64,000 bases of DNA from Mesorhizobium sp. B2-1-8 (GCF_006442545.2 NZ_CP083953.1:1-64000), one strand, 5' to 3'. Counted from the stretch's first letter, positions 51,784 to 60,933 are shown. Notes: generated from the letters alone by a model not told the origin. Made by a program: numbers and translations.

Positions 51784-52887
51784 GTGGATGGAGCAAGTGT
51801 TTCAGTTCGGGGGCTAGGCAAGCGGTACGGCGCGGTTCGCGCCGTAAAGGGGCTGGGCATCGAGGTTTGTTCCGGCGAGTTCCTCTCGCTGCTGGGACCA
51901 TCTGGGTCCGGCAAGACGACACTCCTTATGATGATTGCCGGCTTCGAGATGCCAACTGAGGGCGCGATCCGGATTGGCGATCGGGACGTGACCTATGTTG
52001 CGCCGAACCGGCGCAATATCGGCATGGTGTTCCAGCGATACGCGCTATTTCCCCACATGACGGTCGCCGATAACGTCGCCTTTCCGCTGCGCATGCGCAA
52101 AGTTGTGAAAGCCGAGATAGCGCGTCGCGTCGCCGACGCCCTCGCGCTGGTGCAACTTCAAGACTTTGGCAAACGTTTGCCGAGCGAGTTGTCGGGTGGC
52201 CAACAACAGCGCGTTGCGGTGGCGCGCGCTTTGGTGTTCGAGCCGCCCGTACTTCTCATGGATGAGCCGCTGGGCGCGCTCGACAAGAAGCTGCGTGAGC
52301 AGATGCAAATCGAAATAAAGCACCTGCAGCGGCGGTTGGGTGTGACCGTCATCTATGTGACTCACGATCAGGAGGAGGCGCTCACCATGTCGGACCGTAT
52401 CGCAGTGATGCGCAACGGCTCGCTGGAGCAGATCGGTTCACCGATCGCGCTCTATGACAACCCCGCCACGCCATTTGTGGCGGATTTCGTCGGTAAGACG
52501 AACTTCCTGGAAGCTGTTTGTCACAGCTGCAACGGAACCGGTCTTGAGTTCGGCCTTGGCCAAAGCGGCTTCATTCACCTGAAAGAATGCCCGCCCACCC
52601 TGCCCTCGCCGCCCCGGCCAGGCGACAAAATGCGTCTGGCCGTGCGCCCGGAGCAGATACGAATCTTGCGTCCGGGAGACAGCGATAGGCCGCCGCTCAA
52701 CGGCGTCGTTGAAGCCGTGATATTTGTCGGCTCATTCCGGACGTTTTTGGTGCGGCTTGCCGGAGGCGAGCTCATCCATGTCCAGGCCGGCACGGATCAT
52801 GGCATGGCGTATCCGCAAGAAGGCGAGCGCGTCGGCCTGACCATACCAAGCCAGGCAGTGCAGGTCTTTCCTGATCGGAGGCAGTGA
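51784..52887 (+). CDS. ABC transporter ATP-binding protein, PotA-like
   Basis: Importer ATPase of 367 residues with all motifs: Walker A GPSGSGKTT (about 38-46), Q-loop in MVFQRYALFP, signature LSGGQQQR (about 137-144), Walker B LLMDEPLGALD and the switch His in VTHDQEEA, then a TOBE domain (MRLAVRPEQIRI). I choose the GTG at 51784, which has GGAGGT 9 bases upstream; an ATG at 51742 would add 14 residues without family support. The stop overlaps the region of the next start. Confidence 0.9.
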   Translation: MDGASVSVRGLGKRYGAVRAVKGLGIEVCSGEFLSLLGPSGSGKTTLLMMIAGFEMPTEGAIRIGDRDVTYVAPNRRNIGMVFQRYALFPHMTVADNVAFPLRMRKVVKAEIARRVADALALVQLQDFGKRLPSELSGGQQQRVAVARALVFEPPVLLMDEPLGALDKKLREQMQIEIKHLQRRLGVTVIYVTHDQEEALTMSDRIAVMRNGSLEQIGSPIALYDNPATPFVADFVGKTNFLEAVCHSCNGTGLEFGLGQSGFIHLKECPPTLPSPPRPGDKMRLAVRPEQIRILRPGDSDRPPLNGVVEAVIFVGSFRTFLVRLAGGELIHVQAGTDHGMAYPQEGERVGLTIPSQAVQVFPDRRQ

Positions 52888-52889
52888 CG

Positions 52890-53777
52890 ATGCACGCCAA
52901 ACCGTCCGCGGAGGGTTCACTTGGGAGCCGCCCAACTTCGGCGAGGGAATATGGGCCGGTGCTGTCGCTGCTTCTCGTCAGTCCACTTGTCCTGCTTCTC
53001 GTCGGGGGTTTCCTCTATCCGGTCGGAAAGCTCTTTTGGGGCAGTATCTTCGTACCGGAAGCGACGTTTGCGAATTACGCGCGCATCCTGCAGGAGCCGC
53101 TTTTCCTGCTTGTCCTGTGGCGGACGTTCGAGATCGCCTTCGTCGTTACCGCTCTCGCCTTGCTGCTCGGTTATCCCGTGGCTCTGGCGATGGCGCGCGT
53201 TCCAGGGCGCGCGGCAATACTGATCGCCGCTTGCGTTCTCATCCCGTTGTGGACGAGCGTTCTCGTTCGCTCCTATGCCTGGATAATGCTCCTCCAGCGC
53301 AACGGGGTCGTGAATAACGCACTGATCGAGACAGGGCTGACAGAGACGCCTTTGCGGCTCCTCTATACACAAGGCGCCGTGATCGCGGCGATGACGCAGG
53401 TGCTGCTGCCCTTCATGATCTTGCCGATCTATTCGGTGGTCCGCAACATTCCCGACGACCTTGTAAGGGCGGCGCGCAATCTCGGCGCCGGCAGCCTCCA
53501 GGCCTTCGTTCGCGTGACGCTGCCGCTGAGCCTTCCCGGAGTCACCGCAGGAGTGCTCATCACCTTCATTTTGTCGCTCGGGTTCTACATAACGCCAGCG
53601 CTCGTTGGCGGGCCAAGCACGCTCATGATGGCTACTTTGATTGGCCAGCAGACGACGGAACTTCTTGACTGGCCGTTCGCAGGAGCGCTGGCCGCCGTTC
53701 TGCTCGCCGCCACACTTTTTCTGGTCGTCGTCTTCCGACGCACACTGGCCTTCAACAAGGGGTTCAAACTTGGCTAG
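52890..53777 (+). CDS. ABC transporter permease, PotB-like
   Basis: Permease of 295 residues with six helices and the EAA loop RAARNLGAGSLQAFVRVTLP (about 192-211). The ATG at 52890 is spaced 8 bases from GGAGG; a GTG at 52884 overlapping the ATPase stop is an alternative. The long cytoplasmic N-terminus is polar. It pairs with the next permease, whose start lies inside its end. Confidence 0.9.
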   Translation: MHAKPSAEGSLGSRPTSAREYGPVLSLLLVSPLVLLLVGGFLYPVGKLFWGSIFVPEATFANYARILQEPLFLLVLWRTFEIAFVVTALALLLGYPVALAMARVPGRAAILIAACVLIPLWTSVLVRSYAWIMLLQRNGVVNNALIETGLTETPLRLLYTQGAVIAAMTQVLLPFMILPIYSVVRNIPDDLVRAARNLGAGSLQAFVRVTLPLSLPGVTAGVLITFILSLGFYITPALVGGPSTLMMATLIGQQTTELLDWPFAGALAAVLLAATLFLVVVFRRTLAFNKGFKLG

Positions 53778-54621
53778 CGCTGACCTGGTTCTTGCTGAAC
53801 GTGCCGTTCGAGAAAAAGGCCATATCGTCAACAGTGCGGCAGCATTTCTTGCCGCGCTGGCGATCGGGCTGGTCCTGTTCTTCCTTCTGCTGCCGACGCT
53901 CATCGTCATCCCGATGTCTGTCGGCACCTCACCCTACATTGAGTTCCCGCCACGGGGGCTCACCTTCAAGTGGTACGAGGCGTATTTCAGCGATCCGGAC
54001 TGGATGGCGGCTACCTGGTTCAGCGTTCGCATTGCGGTCGCGACAACAATGTCAGCCACGGTCATCGGAACGCTTGCTGCCGTCGCTTTGGTCCGGGGCC
54101 GGCTGCCTGGCAAGGAGATCCTGCAGGCGTTCACCCTGGCTCCGCTGATTGTTCCCCACATCGTCATAGCCGTGGCGCTCTATCTAGTCTTCGCCCCGCT
54201 TGGTCTGACCGGCAGTTTCTACGGGTTCGTCATTGCCCATTCGATGCTCGCGGTGCCCTATGTGGTGATCACGGTCAGCGCTGCCCTCCAGCGCTTTGAC
54301 CAGAACCTCGAGCTGGCGGCGCTCAATTGCGGCGCCACGCGACTGCAGGCGTTCCTTCATGTCGTGCTGCCGAATATACGGCCCGGCGTCGCCGCGGGTG
54401 CCGTCTTCGCCTTCCTCGCCTCTTTCGATGAGGCAACTGTCGCCTTTTTCATTTCGGGGATCGAGGGCAAGACCATCACGCGCAAGATGTTCGAAGACAT
54501 CGATTTCAATCTGACGCCGGTCATCGCGGCGGTTTCCACCGTTCTCACCCTCGTCTCGCTCGTCCTCATGAGCACGATCGAGATCGCGCGACAGCGCAGC
54601 GGGAACGGCCGCCTAGGCTGA
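53770..54621 (+). CDS. ABC transporter permease, PotC-like
   Basis: Second polyamine-type permease, 283 residues, six helices and the EAA loop LAALNCGATRLQAFLHVVLP. The start is a TTG at 53770 with AAGGGG about 8 bases upstream, overlapping the PotB-like gene by 8 bases. A longer in-frame reading from 53641 would duplicate the end of the upstream gene in another frame and is rejected. An export role is unlikely because of the binding protein in the operon. Confidence 0.88.
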   Translation: MASADLVLAERAVREKGHIVNSAAAFLAALAIGLVLFFLLLPTLIVIPMSVGTSPYIEFPPRGLTFKWYEAYFSDPDWMAATWFSVRIAVATTMSATVIGTLAAVALVRGRLPGKEILQAFTLAPLIVPHIVIAVALYLVFAPLGLTGSFYGFVIAHSMLAVPYVVITVSAALQRFDQNLELAALNCGATRLQAFLHVVLPNIRPGVAAGAVFAFLASFDEATVAFFISGIEGKTITRKMFEDIDFNLTPVIAAVSTVLTLVSLVLMSTIEIARQRSGNGRLG

Positions 54622-54681
54622 AGCACCGGGCGTCAATTGCGCCGTCGCGCCCGAAGTGTGAGACAAATTGGAGCGAGAACG

Positions 54682-56241
54682 ATGCCCGAACCGAAACATC
54701 GCCCCAGGAAACAATTGGCCCGTCCACGTATCCTAGTCGGGCGCTTCTTTCATGAATCGCACAGTTTTAGCCCGCAGATTACTTCGAGCGACCGTTTCGA
54801 AATCAGGCAGGGCGAAGGGCTGATTGCACACGCAAGGCTGTCCGGGACCACCCTTGGCGGCATCGTCAATCGGACCGAGGAACTTGGTTACGAGGCGGTC
54901 CCCACGGTTTCGGCCGTTGCTCCACCCGGCGGTCTCGTGGATCACGACTTTTATGTTCAGATTCGCGACAGGCTGATCGCTCTGGCACGCCAGGAGAAAT
55001 ACGACGCCATCGCGCTTGAATTGCATGGCGCCATGGCAACGGCCGAACTTCCCGACGCGGAAGGGGATCTTCTTACGCGATTGCGCGAGGGGGTTGGATC
55101 GCATGTTCCGATTGGTATCGGCCTCGATCTGCACGCCCACGTCACGCATTCCATGCTGCGGTCGGTCGACATCTGCATTGCATGCAAGGAGAACCCGCAT
55201 TCCGACGTGGTTTCCTGTGGCGAGCGCGTTGTCGACTGCGTGGCAGCCGTTCTCGATGGTGAGCTTGAGCCGGTTCTCACCATGGCCAAGGTACCCATGA
55301 TCCTGCCGGGTGCTGCTGAAACCGGTGCCGGCCCGCTTGCCGAGCTTCATGCGCGTGCGCGGGCCCTTGCCAAGGGGCATCCGCAGATCCGGGACATCTC
55401 CCTGTTCAATGTCTATCCTCATGCCGACGACGCCGATATTGGCCAGGCAGTGGTCGTGCTGACGGATGGTCCGAGTAGGCTGGCGCATGCGGTTGCGACA
55501 GAACTCGCCCAGCTCTTTTGGTCCTGGCGCAAGCATTTTCGGGACGATCTTCTTACGATCGATGGTGCCCTTGATCTCGTTGCGCGAGATGCCAACCGGC
55601 GCCCATACATTCTCGCCGACATGGGCGATCGGGTTCTGGCCGGAGCGCCTGGCGACAGCACAGCGATTATCGAACGGGCGCTGGCTCGCGGCGATTGCCT
55701 TCGCGGTGCCATACCGCTGACTGATCCTGAGAGTGTCGAGACCGCCACAACGGCCGGGCCCGGCGCGCATGTCACGCTCGCCATGGGCGGGCGCATGACA
55801 CCGGGGTTCGCGCCTCTTACGGTTTCCGGTTTTGTCGCAGACGTAGGTGACGGCCGCTTCGTGATAACGGGACCGTTCGGTGCCGGCGAAGAGTCGTCTC
55901 TCGGGCGAACCGCGGTGTTCGTTGTCGATGACCGGCTAAGCGTCCTGCTGACAAGCAAGCCGGGCTTCACCCACGACCCGGCAGCTTTTGTAAGCCAGGG
56001 CATCGATGTCGCGGCCCAGGATTTCGTCGTGGTGAAATCCGGCTATCACTTCAAGCTGAATTTTGCCGGGATAGGCACGCCGCTGAGCGTCGCAACGCCG
56101 GGAATTGGCTACTACACCCCAAGGCTACTGCAACGGAAGAAGGCCAGGTTCTGGCCCGAACACAAGATCCCTGCCCCTCAGATCAGGACTGTTGTATATG
56201 GCAAATCCGTGAGGGTGGCGACAGCACTGAGCGACCGTTAA
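54682..56241 (+). CDS. M81-family metallohydrolase (MlrC-like)
   Basis: Zinc-type hydrolase of 519 residues in the family of MlrC, the enzyme that breaks down linearised microcystin. Metal candidates are GRFFHESHSFSP (about 22-33, HExH-like), LELHGAMA (about 117-124) and GLDLHAHVTHSM (about 149-160, HxH). The C-terminal MlrC domain contains GPGAHVTLAMGG and VVKSGYHFKLNF. The ATG at 54682 is preceded by GGAG. As the last gene of the importer operon it may cleave an amide or peptide-like bond in the imported substrate. Related enzymes in polyamine-type importer operons have unknown substrates. Confidence 0.88.
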   Translation: MPEPKHRPRKQLARPRILVGRFFHESHSFSPQITSSDRFEIRQGEGLIAHARLSGTTLGGIVNRTEELGYEAVPTVSAVAPPGGLVDHDFYVQIRDRLIALARQEKYDAIALELHGAMATAELPDAEGDLLTRLREGVGSHVPIGIGLDLHAHVTHSMLRSVDICIACKENPHSDVVSCGERVVDCVAAVLDGELEPVLTMAKVPMILPGAAETGAGPLAELHARARALAKGHPQIRDISLFNVYPHADDADIGQAVVVLTDGPSRLAHAVATELAQLFWSWRKHFRDDLLTIDGALDLVARDANRRPYILADMGDRVLAGAPGDSTAIIERALARGDCLRGAIPLTDPESVETATTAGPGAHVTLAMGGRMTPGFAPLTVSGFVADVGDGRFVITGPFGAGEESSLGRTAVFVVDDRLSVLLTSKPGFTHDPAAFVSQGIDVAAQDFVVVKSGYHFKLNFAGIGTPLSVATPGIGYYTPRLLQRKKARFWPEHKIPAPQIRTVVYGKSVRVATALSDR

Positions 56242-56256
56242 AAGCCATCCCTGGCG

Positions 56257-57168
56257 TCAACCGCCGGCGGCTTCCTTCAGCCGTGTCAGGTGGGCTTGGC
56301 AGATCTCTTCGACGAGCCGGTGCAGATCGGCGGTGCGCCCGCCGAGCCAGACAAGCGCTTCCTCACTGATCGCGTAATGCTTGGAGTAGCGGGCTTTGAC
56401 ATAGGCTTCGTTGAGTGTGTTGAACCACGCGCGGTAGCGCTGCTGGTCGCGCGGCCATGCTTCGGCGAGCCGCCGGTCTTGCTCCTCTGCAAGCGCCCGG
56501 AGGAATGTGAGTTTGTGCGATGGCGGACTGTAATTTGTGAACACTAAGAGAAGAGCTGCATAGGTGTTCTCAATTGCCTGATGTAGCTGAAAAGATGCGT
56601 TCTTCAGCCGTCCTTTCTCCAGCGCAAACCGAAAGGCGTCAAGAAAGTCCCGTGCGCCAGGTATGCGATCATCAAAATGCTCTTCGGCAAACTTATAGGC
56701 AGCCGCGGGCGTAATCGCCTTCGGCTCGGCGAGCGGCTCTTCGTCGAGCTCGTAGAGCACGATGCCGTCGCGGCGAATATCGGTGAAGAAATACTGTCCC
56801 TCGCGCAGCGCCGTGTTCACCTCTCGCCGTGAATGTGTGATGAAGCTGGTCGGCGTCTTGATGCCCCTGTCGCGTATGAGCCGGTCCTTTGCCTTGTACC
56901 AGTAGGCGAAGTCGGCAAGCTTGCGGTTGTTGATGACGATGAGCAAGTCGTAGTCCGATCGGTAGCCTTTCATCGTATGCGGCTCGTCGACCCAGTCGCC
57001 GCGCGCATAGGAACCGAACAGGATGATCTTCAGGATACGGCCCTTTTTCTTGAACTCGGCCGTGCCGTTGTCCAGCGCATCGTCGAACTCCTCGTGCAGG
57101 ATATCGACGATCCGGCCGAGTTCGCCCTGCTTGTGCTCAGGCAGATGATCGATGCTGGTCTTCATCAT
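56257..57168 (-). CDS. Nucleotidyltransferase-HEPN fusion protein
   Basis: A 303-residue protein joining an MNT nucleotidyltransferase domain (IILFGSYARGDWVD, then YRSDYDLLIVI, about 49-80) to a C-terminal HEPN domain (LHQAIENTYAALLLVF, about 198-213). In MNT-HEPN toxin-antitoxin systems, these domains are separate genes and the MNT part modifies the HEPN ribonuclease. Here they are fused, as in a known rhizobial family. Starts at 57165 or 57168 are equally possible (MMKTSIDHL). It is encoded next to the relaxase operon, so it may protect or stabilise the element. Confidence 0.8.
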   Translation of the reverse strand: MMKTSIDHLPEHKQGELGRIVDILHEEFDDALDNGTAEFKKKGRILKIILFGSYARGDWVDEPHTMKGYRSDYDLLIVINNRKLADFAYWYKAKDRLIRDRGIKTPTSFITHSRREVNTALREGQYFFTDIRRDGIVLYELDEEPLAEPKAITPAAAYKFAEEHFDDRIPGARDFLDAFRFALEKGRLKNASFQLHQAIENTYAALLLVFTNYSPPSHKLTFLRALAEEQDRRLAEAWPRDQQRYRAWFNTLNEAYVKARYSKHYAISEEALVWLGGRTADLHRLVEEICQAHLTRLKEAAGG

Positions 57169-57384
57169 CACGGGGTGTTGCAATCCGGATCGAGAGTAGA
57201 GGACGGCTCTATCGCTTCTGCCATTGCTGTCGGTTAAGGGAAGTTCGCCAATGAAGGGAACCTCTCATCGATCAGCGACGATGCCTGATTGGGTTGTGCT
57301 GCGCAACTTCGCGGTTGCAATAATGGGTCATATCTGGCGGGTGTTTCAGGATCTCGATCACGAGGCGTTCCAATGGGACGACGA

Positions 57385-57600
57385 CTAGCCCAAGAGCCAG
57401 TCTCGAATTGGCAGGAGCAAGCTTTCGAGCATTTGATAGGCGCCCAGCAGCCAAGTCTCCACAGCACCCAGCTGATGTCCAAAATAAATCATGGGACCAA
57501 TCACGATCAGAGCCCACAGCGCGAGTCCCACAGAACCGTCCGGGCGATCAGAACTCTCGTCCGGCGGTGGAAGTGGATTGACGTGCCAATGCTGCTTCAT
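57385..57600 (-). CDS. Small membrane protein downstream of the relaxase
   Basis: A 71-residue protein with one strong membrane helix (GLALWALIVIGPMIYFG, about 28-44) and an amphipathic C-terminal part. Its ATG at 57600 lies 4 bases after the relaxase stop, so it is co-transcribed with it. No family is recognised. It may help bring the relaxosome to the membrane, which is inference. Confidence 0.6.
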   Translation of the reverse strand: MKQHWHVNPLPPPDESSDRPDGSVGLALWALIVIGPMIYFGHQLGAVETWLLGAYQMLESLLLPIRDWLLG

Positions 57601-57604
57601 TGAC

Positions 57605-60433
57605 CTAGCGTTCCCGGTCTTCAAGCGTGCGATGATGGCGTTCTTCGACTTCGCGCTCCAATTCGCGTAGCCGCGGAACTTGCTGCTGCGGTGGATCCGC
57701 CCTGTGGTCCTGGGTCACCCGCGCGGTACGATCGCCCGACTCGGACGGTCTGGCTGCCTCGCGTACATTCTCGTGACGTCCTCGTTCAGCTTCTGCGCGA
57801 CGCCGGATTTCCAACTGGATTTCGTTGTTCAGGTCGTGTCTGATCGTTGCCATGTCACGGATATAGCCGTTGCCGTCGAGAGCGGCCCGGGCCGCTTCCC
57901 GCAGCAGATCCGCATGTCTGATTTCGGCCTCACTCAGCCTCGCAATCCGAGCCACACCCTCGGCTTCGCCTTCCACGCGACCGGACCTCCCCGTCGAACG
58001 GATGTCCCGCGCTTCAGGCTCGTAATAACGATGGACATCTCTCTTTGCGGCGTCGATCTGGGCGAACAACGCGTCGCCGGCGCGAACCGCCTGCGCGTCA
58101 TTTTGCCTCGCGGGGAGGTTCCGTGTGGGATCGTACATATCGATCGCCCGACGGGAAGCTCGGACCTGAGCCTCGTCGTTCAGTGCCTGAAGCAGGCTTT
58201 CCTCCCCCTTTGATCGCTCGTAGAGATAGGTGTTCCCATCAAGGGCTTCCCGGGCGTATCGTTGGAGCAAGGTGTCATACCGATTTGACTCCGCAAAATA
58301 GTCAGCGCGAACGGCTGCACGTTCATCATCGGATATGTCAGCGCGGAAATACTCGGTCGAGTATCTGTCGGTCGCGCGATCAAGCGAGTGGAAAGCAGCA
58401 TCGTATTCCGCCAGGATCTCGTCTCCTTCACGCACCGCACTCTCGCCATGGCGAGCGACTGCATCATCGAACGGACTGTCTCGAGACGTGCTTGCCTGCC
58501 CATCGTTGTGCTGCTGATCCCGATCGGTGCTCGGTCTTCCTTCGATGCGTCGCTCGCCATCGTCGCGCTCGGTCGGCTGAAATCCACCCACCTCCTGAAG
58601 ATGCTGCTCGTCCCTGGTGGAAGTCTGTTTGCCATTGTCATCGCGATCAGCCTCGACAGGCTCAATCCCACCCTGTCGTTCTGAAAGTTCGAGATATTCG
58701 CGGCGAATGTTCACCACCTCGCGCGCGGTCGCGGCGACCTCGTCGAATTCCTTGCGCTCGGCCGGCTCGATCGAAGCTTCGACAGCTGCCAGCACGGCTT
58801 CGACACGCTTTCCATAAGCCTCGAATTCTGGTCGTGTCATCGCGCGCATGGGAGTCTCTCCGGCTCCGATCAACTTATCAAGCTCTATCATATTGGCATT
58901 CAGATTTGTAGGGCTCAGCGAATTTTCAAATTTCTCGATGTCGATTTGACTTTCTCGTAGTGCCGCCTGTAGCCGGCCGATCTGCTCGGCAGCGAACTCG
59001 GAAACGGCCTTGTCGGAATCCGAGCGCACGACCTCGCCCCAGGCCTGCGCCGCTTCGACGGCATAGCCGACGCTGCGCTCCGATCGTGCCGCAGAGTGCC
59101 GATTGGCGCGCTTGGCATCGTAACGGGCCTGTGCGGCGCGGCTTGTGCCTTCATGCTCGGTTCGCCCGACATAGCTCACCGGCCGCGCCTGATTGCGGCC
59201 ATAGGCCGGCGGGCTGGCGAGATCGCGCCGGTCGGTGAGCTCCATGTCGATGCCATGCTCGCGGGCTTTCTCAGCCATCAAAGCGCGCCATTGCCGAAAC
59301 ACCTGCGGGCTGGTCTGGATCCGCTCGCCTGTCTCGGAGCGCATGGTGACGATGGCATGGGCGTGGATGTGCGGCCGCCGACCGCCCTGCCGGGTCTCCT
59401 TCGGGTCATCGGCAGGATCGTGGAGCGCAAAAATATAGCGATGTCCACCAAACTGCTCGCCGAGAAAATCGCGCACCGCGCCGTGGAATGCTGTCGCATT
59501 CGTGCCTGCGCGCGCCGAGACGATGAGATGCATGACGTCCCTGCCCTTGCGGCTGTGCAGTTCGCGCCGCCACTCCTTCTGGACCAGATCGCCCGAGTGA
59601 TCGAACGTCTGGATCACCCGTCCCGTCTCGTCCTTGACGTCGCCTTGCACGCGCTCGACGAGCTCCCGTACCCGCGCCGTCGCGAACTCAACGCCGTTGC
59701 CATGACCGCGGAACCGGAAACGGGCTTCCGCTTCACAGCCGACCTCGGAATTCGCAAATCTCTCCTGGGCAATGCCCGCTGCCTTGGCGTCAGCAGTCAG
59801 GCGCTCGCCGTTCCGGTCTCGCAGCACGACCACCCCACGCACCTCGATCTCGCCGGCATGCCCCTCCTCGACGGCATAAACAAAACGCCGGTCTCCAAAG
59901 CCCGCGCTCAGTATCTCGCGAACGAGTTCCTGCCTGCCACGGCCGACGAGCGTGTCGGCAATCGTAACCTCAAACATGCCGACATCGCGACTGGCGGCCC
60001 GGTTGTCGAATAGATGCTCCCAATCGCCGCGCTGTTCGGCGAGCGCCGCCTTTCCGGTGATGTGTTCGCCCCTCTCATTCTCAACCGGCAATTCCCCTCT
60101 GCGTGACGCGTAGCTCATCATTGCAGCCGCCCGAACGCCGCCACCATAGGAGGCAAGCTTGACCACTGCCGGCTGGCTTCCCCGCGCCAGCGCCGCGAAC
60201 CGGACAGGCATCGGCCGAGCAGTTCCGCCCCGGAGGGCGGGGCCGCTTCCGCTGCCGGGCCTCCTGCCGCCACGCTGCCGCCGGCCAGCGCCCTCCTCCG
60301 GCAGATACGCCACCCCTCCCCTTCGCGGTCTGTCCCAATCGATCCCCTCATGCTCGCCCATTTGCAGCTCATGCAGCAGTGTAGCGCGCCGGTGCTCCCA
60401 ATCCCGTTCGAAGGCACCGAGAAAAAACTCCAT
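57605..60433 (-). CDS. Conjugative relaxase (MOBP/VirD2-related)
   Basis: Cuts one strand at oriT and pilots it into the recipient. The 942-residue protein has the three-histidine metal site HIHAHAIV near residues 353-360, and candidate nicking tyrosines in KLASYGGGV or MMSYASRRGE (about 94-110). The rest is long, polar and helical, probably for substrate recognition by VirD4. The first 75 residues are Arg/Gly-rich and an internal Met near 75 (MPVRFAALARG) could be the real start. The gene overlaps mobC by one base (TGATG). The oriT on the upstream side fits a MOBP nic site. Confidence 0.85.
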   Translation of the reverse strand: MEFFLGAFERDWEHRRATLLHELQMGEHEGIDWDRPRRGGVAYLPEEGAGRRQRGGRRPGSGSGPALRGGTARPMPVRFAALARGSQPAVVKLASYGGGVRAAAMMSYASRRGELPVENERGEHITGKAALAEQRGDWEHLFDNRAASRDVGMFEVTIADTLVGRGRQELVREILSAGFGDRRFVYAVEEGHAGEIEVRGVVVLRDRNGERLTADAKAAGIAQERFANSEVGCEAEARFRFRGHGNGVEFATARVRELVERVQGDVKDETGRVIQTFDHSGDLVQKEWRRELHSRKGRDVMHLIVSARAGTNATAFHGAVRDFLGEQFGGHRYIFALHDPADDPKETRQGGRRPHIHAHAIVTMRSETGERIQTSPQVFRQWRALMAEKAREHGIDMELTDRRDLASPPAYGRNQARPVSYVGRTEHEGTSRAAQARYDAKRANRHSAARSERSVGYAVEAAQAWGEVVRSDSDKAVSEFAAEQIGRLQAALRESQIDIEKFENSLSPTNLNANMIELDKLIGAGETPMRAMTRPEFEAYGKRVEAVLAAVEASIEPAERKEFDEVAATAREVVNIRREYLELSERQGGIEPVEADRDDNGKQTSTRDEQHLQEVGGFQPTERDDGERRIEGRPSTDRDQQHNDGQASTSRDSPFDDAVARHGESAVREGDEILAEYDAAFHSLDRATDRYSTEYFRADISDDERAAVRADYFAESNRYDTLLQRYAREALDGNTYLYERSKGEESLLQALNDEAQVRASRRAIDMYDPTRNLPARQNDAQAVRAGDALFAQIDAAKRDVHRYYEPEARDIRSTGRSGRVEGEAEGVARIARLSEAEIRHADLLREAARAALDGNGYIRDMATIRHDLNNEIQLEIRRRAEAERGRHENVREAARPSESGDRTARVTQDHRADPPQQQVPRLRELEREVEERHHRTLEDRER

Positions 60434-60837
60434 CAGGCCGCCTCGCCACGCCGGGTAGCACCGGCGCGCTTCGTCATGGACGCGAGTTCCGCGGCGACGG
60501 TGATGGCTATCGCGCGGGCGTCGTCGATCGCTCCCGTGAGATCCGAACCCGCCACCGACCGACTTGCGTTGAGGGCACGGGCGATCTGGTTGAGATTGCC
60601 GCCGACGGCGCGCATGTCCTCGACGAGCATCCCGATGATCGCCCGGTCTTGCCTGCTCATAAACGGTCGGACACCGGCGCCTTCCAACGAGAGTGATCGC
60701 ATAAAGCGTGAAACCGAAAGTCCGGCCCGTTCCGCCGCGCCTTCTACAGCCGACATTTCATCGTCGGAAAAGCGGATGTGGGCGACCCTTTCTCGCCTGG
60801 CGGGCTTTTTGGGAGGCGATCCATTCGACGCCGTCAT
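60433..60837 (-). CDS. mobC: MobC-like relaxosome accessory protein
   Basis: A 134-residue DNA-binding accessory protein. After a basic N-terminus, the ribbon-helix-helix-like VAHIRFSDDEMSAVEGAAER and the MobC hallmark VGGNLNQIARALNAS (about 78-92) are clear. It helps open oriT and load the relaxase. It begins just beside the oriT region and overlaps the relaxase gene by one base. Confidence 0.85.
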   Translation of the reverse strand: MTASNGSPPKKPARRERVAHIRFSDDEMSAVEGAAERAGLSVSRFMRSLSLEGAGVRPFMSRQDRAIIGMLVEDMRAVGGNLNQIARALNASRSVAGSDLTGAIDDARAIAITVAAELASMTKRAGATRRGEAA

Positions 60838-60858
60838 CGATGATCCTTCTTGGCCTTT

Positions 60859-60933
60859 GCGGCCACAGGCCGCGGATCGAGGGCTTGTCCCTCGATCGTC
60901 AGGAAAAATGTATCACATTTTTCCGTATCCTGC
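60859..60933 (-). other. Origin of transfer (oriT) with nic core
   Basis: Three inverted repeats in 70 bases: GCGGCC-ACA-GGCCGC (60859-60873), GATCGAGGG-N5-CCCTCGATC (60875-60897) and the perfect GGAAAAATGT-ATC-ACATTTTTCC (60902-60924). One base after the last arm comes TATCCTGC (60926-60933), identical to the IncP/T-DNA-border nic core YATCCTG|Y, with the cut expected after G60932. It sits between mobC and the divergent parA-like gene. The cut strand is shown as + sequence; the transferred strand is not determined. Confidence 0.75.

Noticed and set aside
54733..55770. 345-codon open reading on the - strand opposite the M81 gene
   Set aside because: No motif is present and the + strand carries conserved metal ligands throughout.
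60841..60900. Possible rho-independent terminator from the two GC-rich hairpins near mobC
   Set aside because: No T-run follows either hairpin and they adjoin the nic site, so they are better read as oriT structure.
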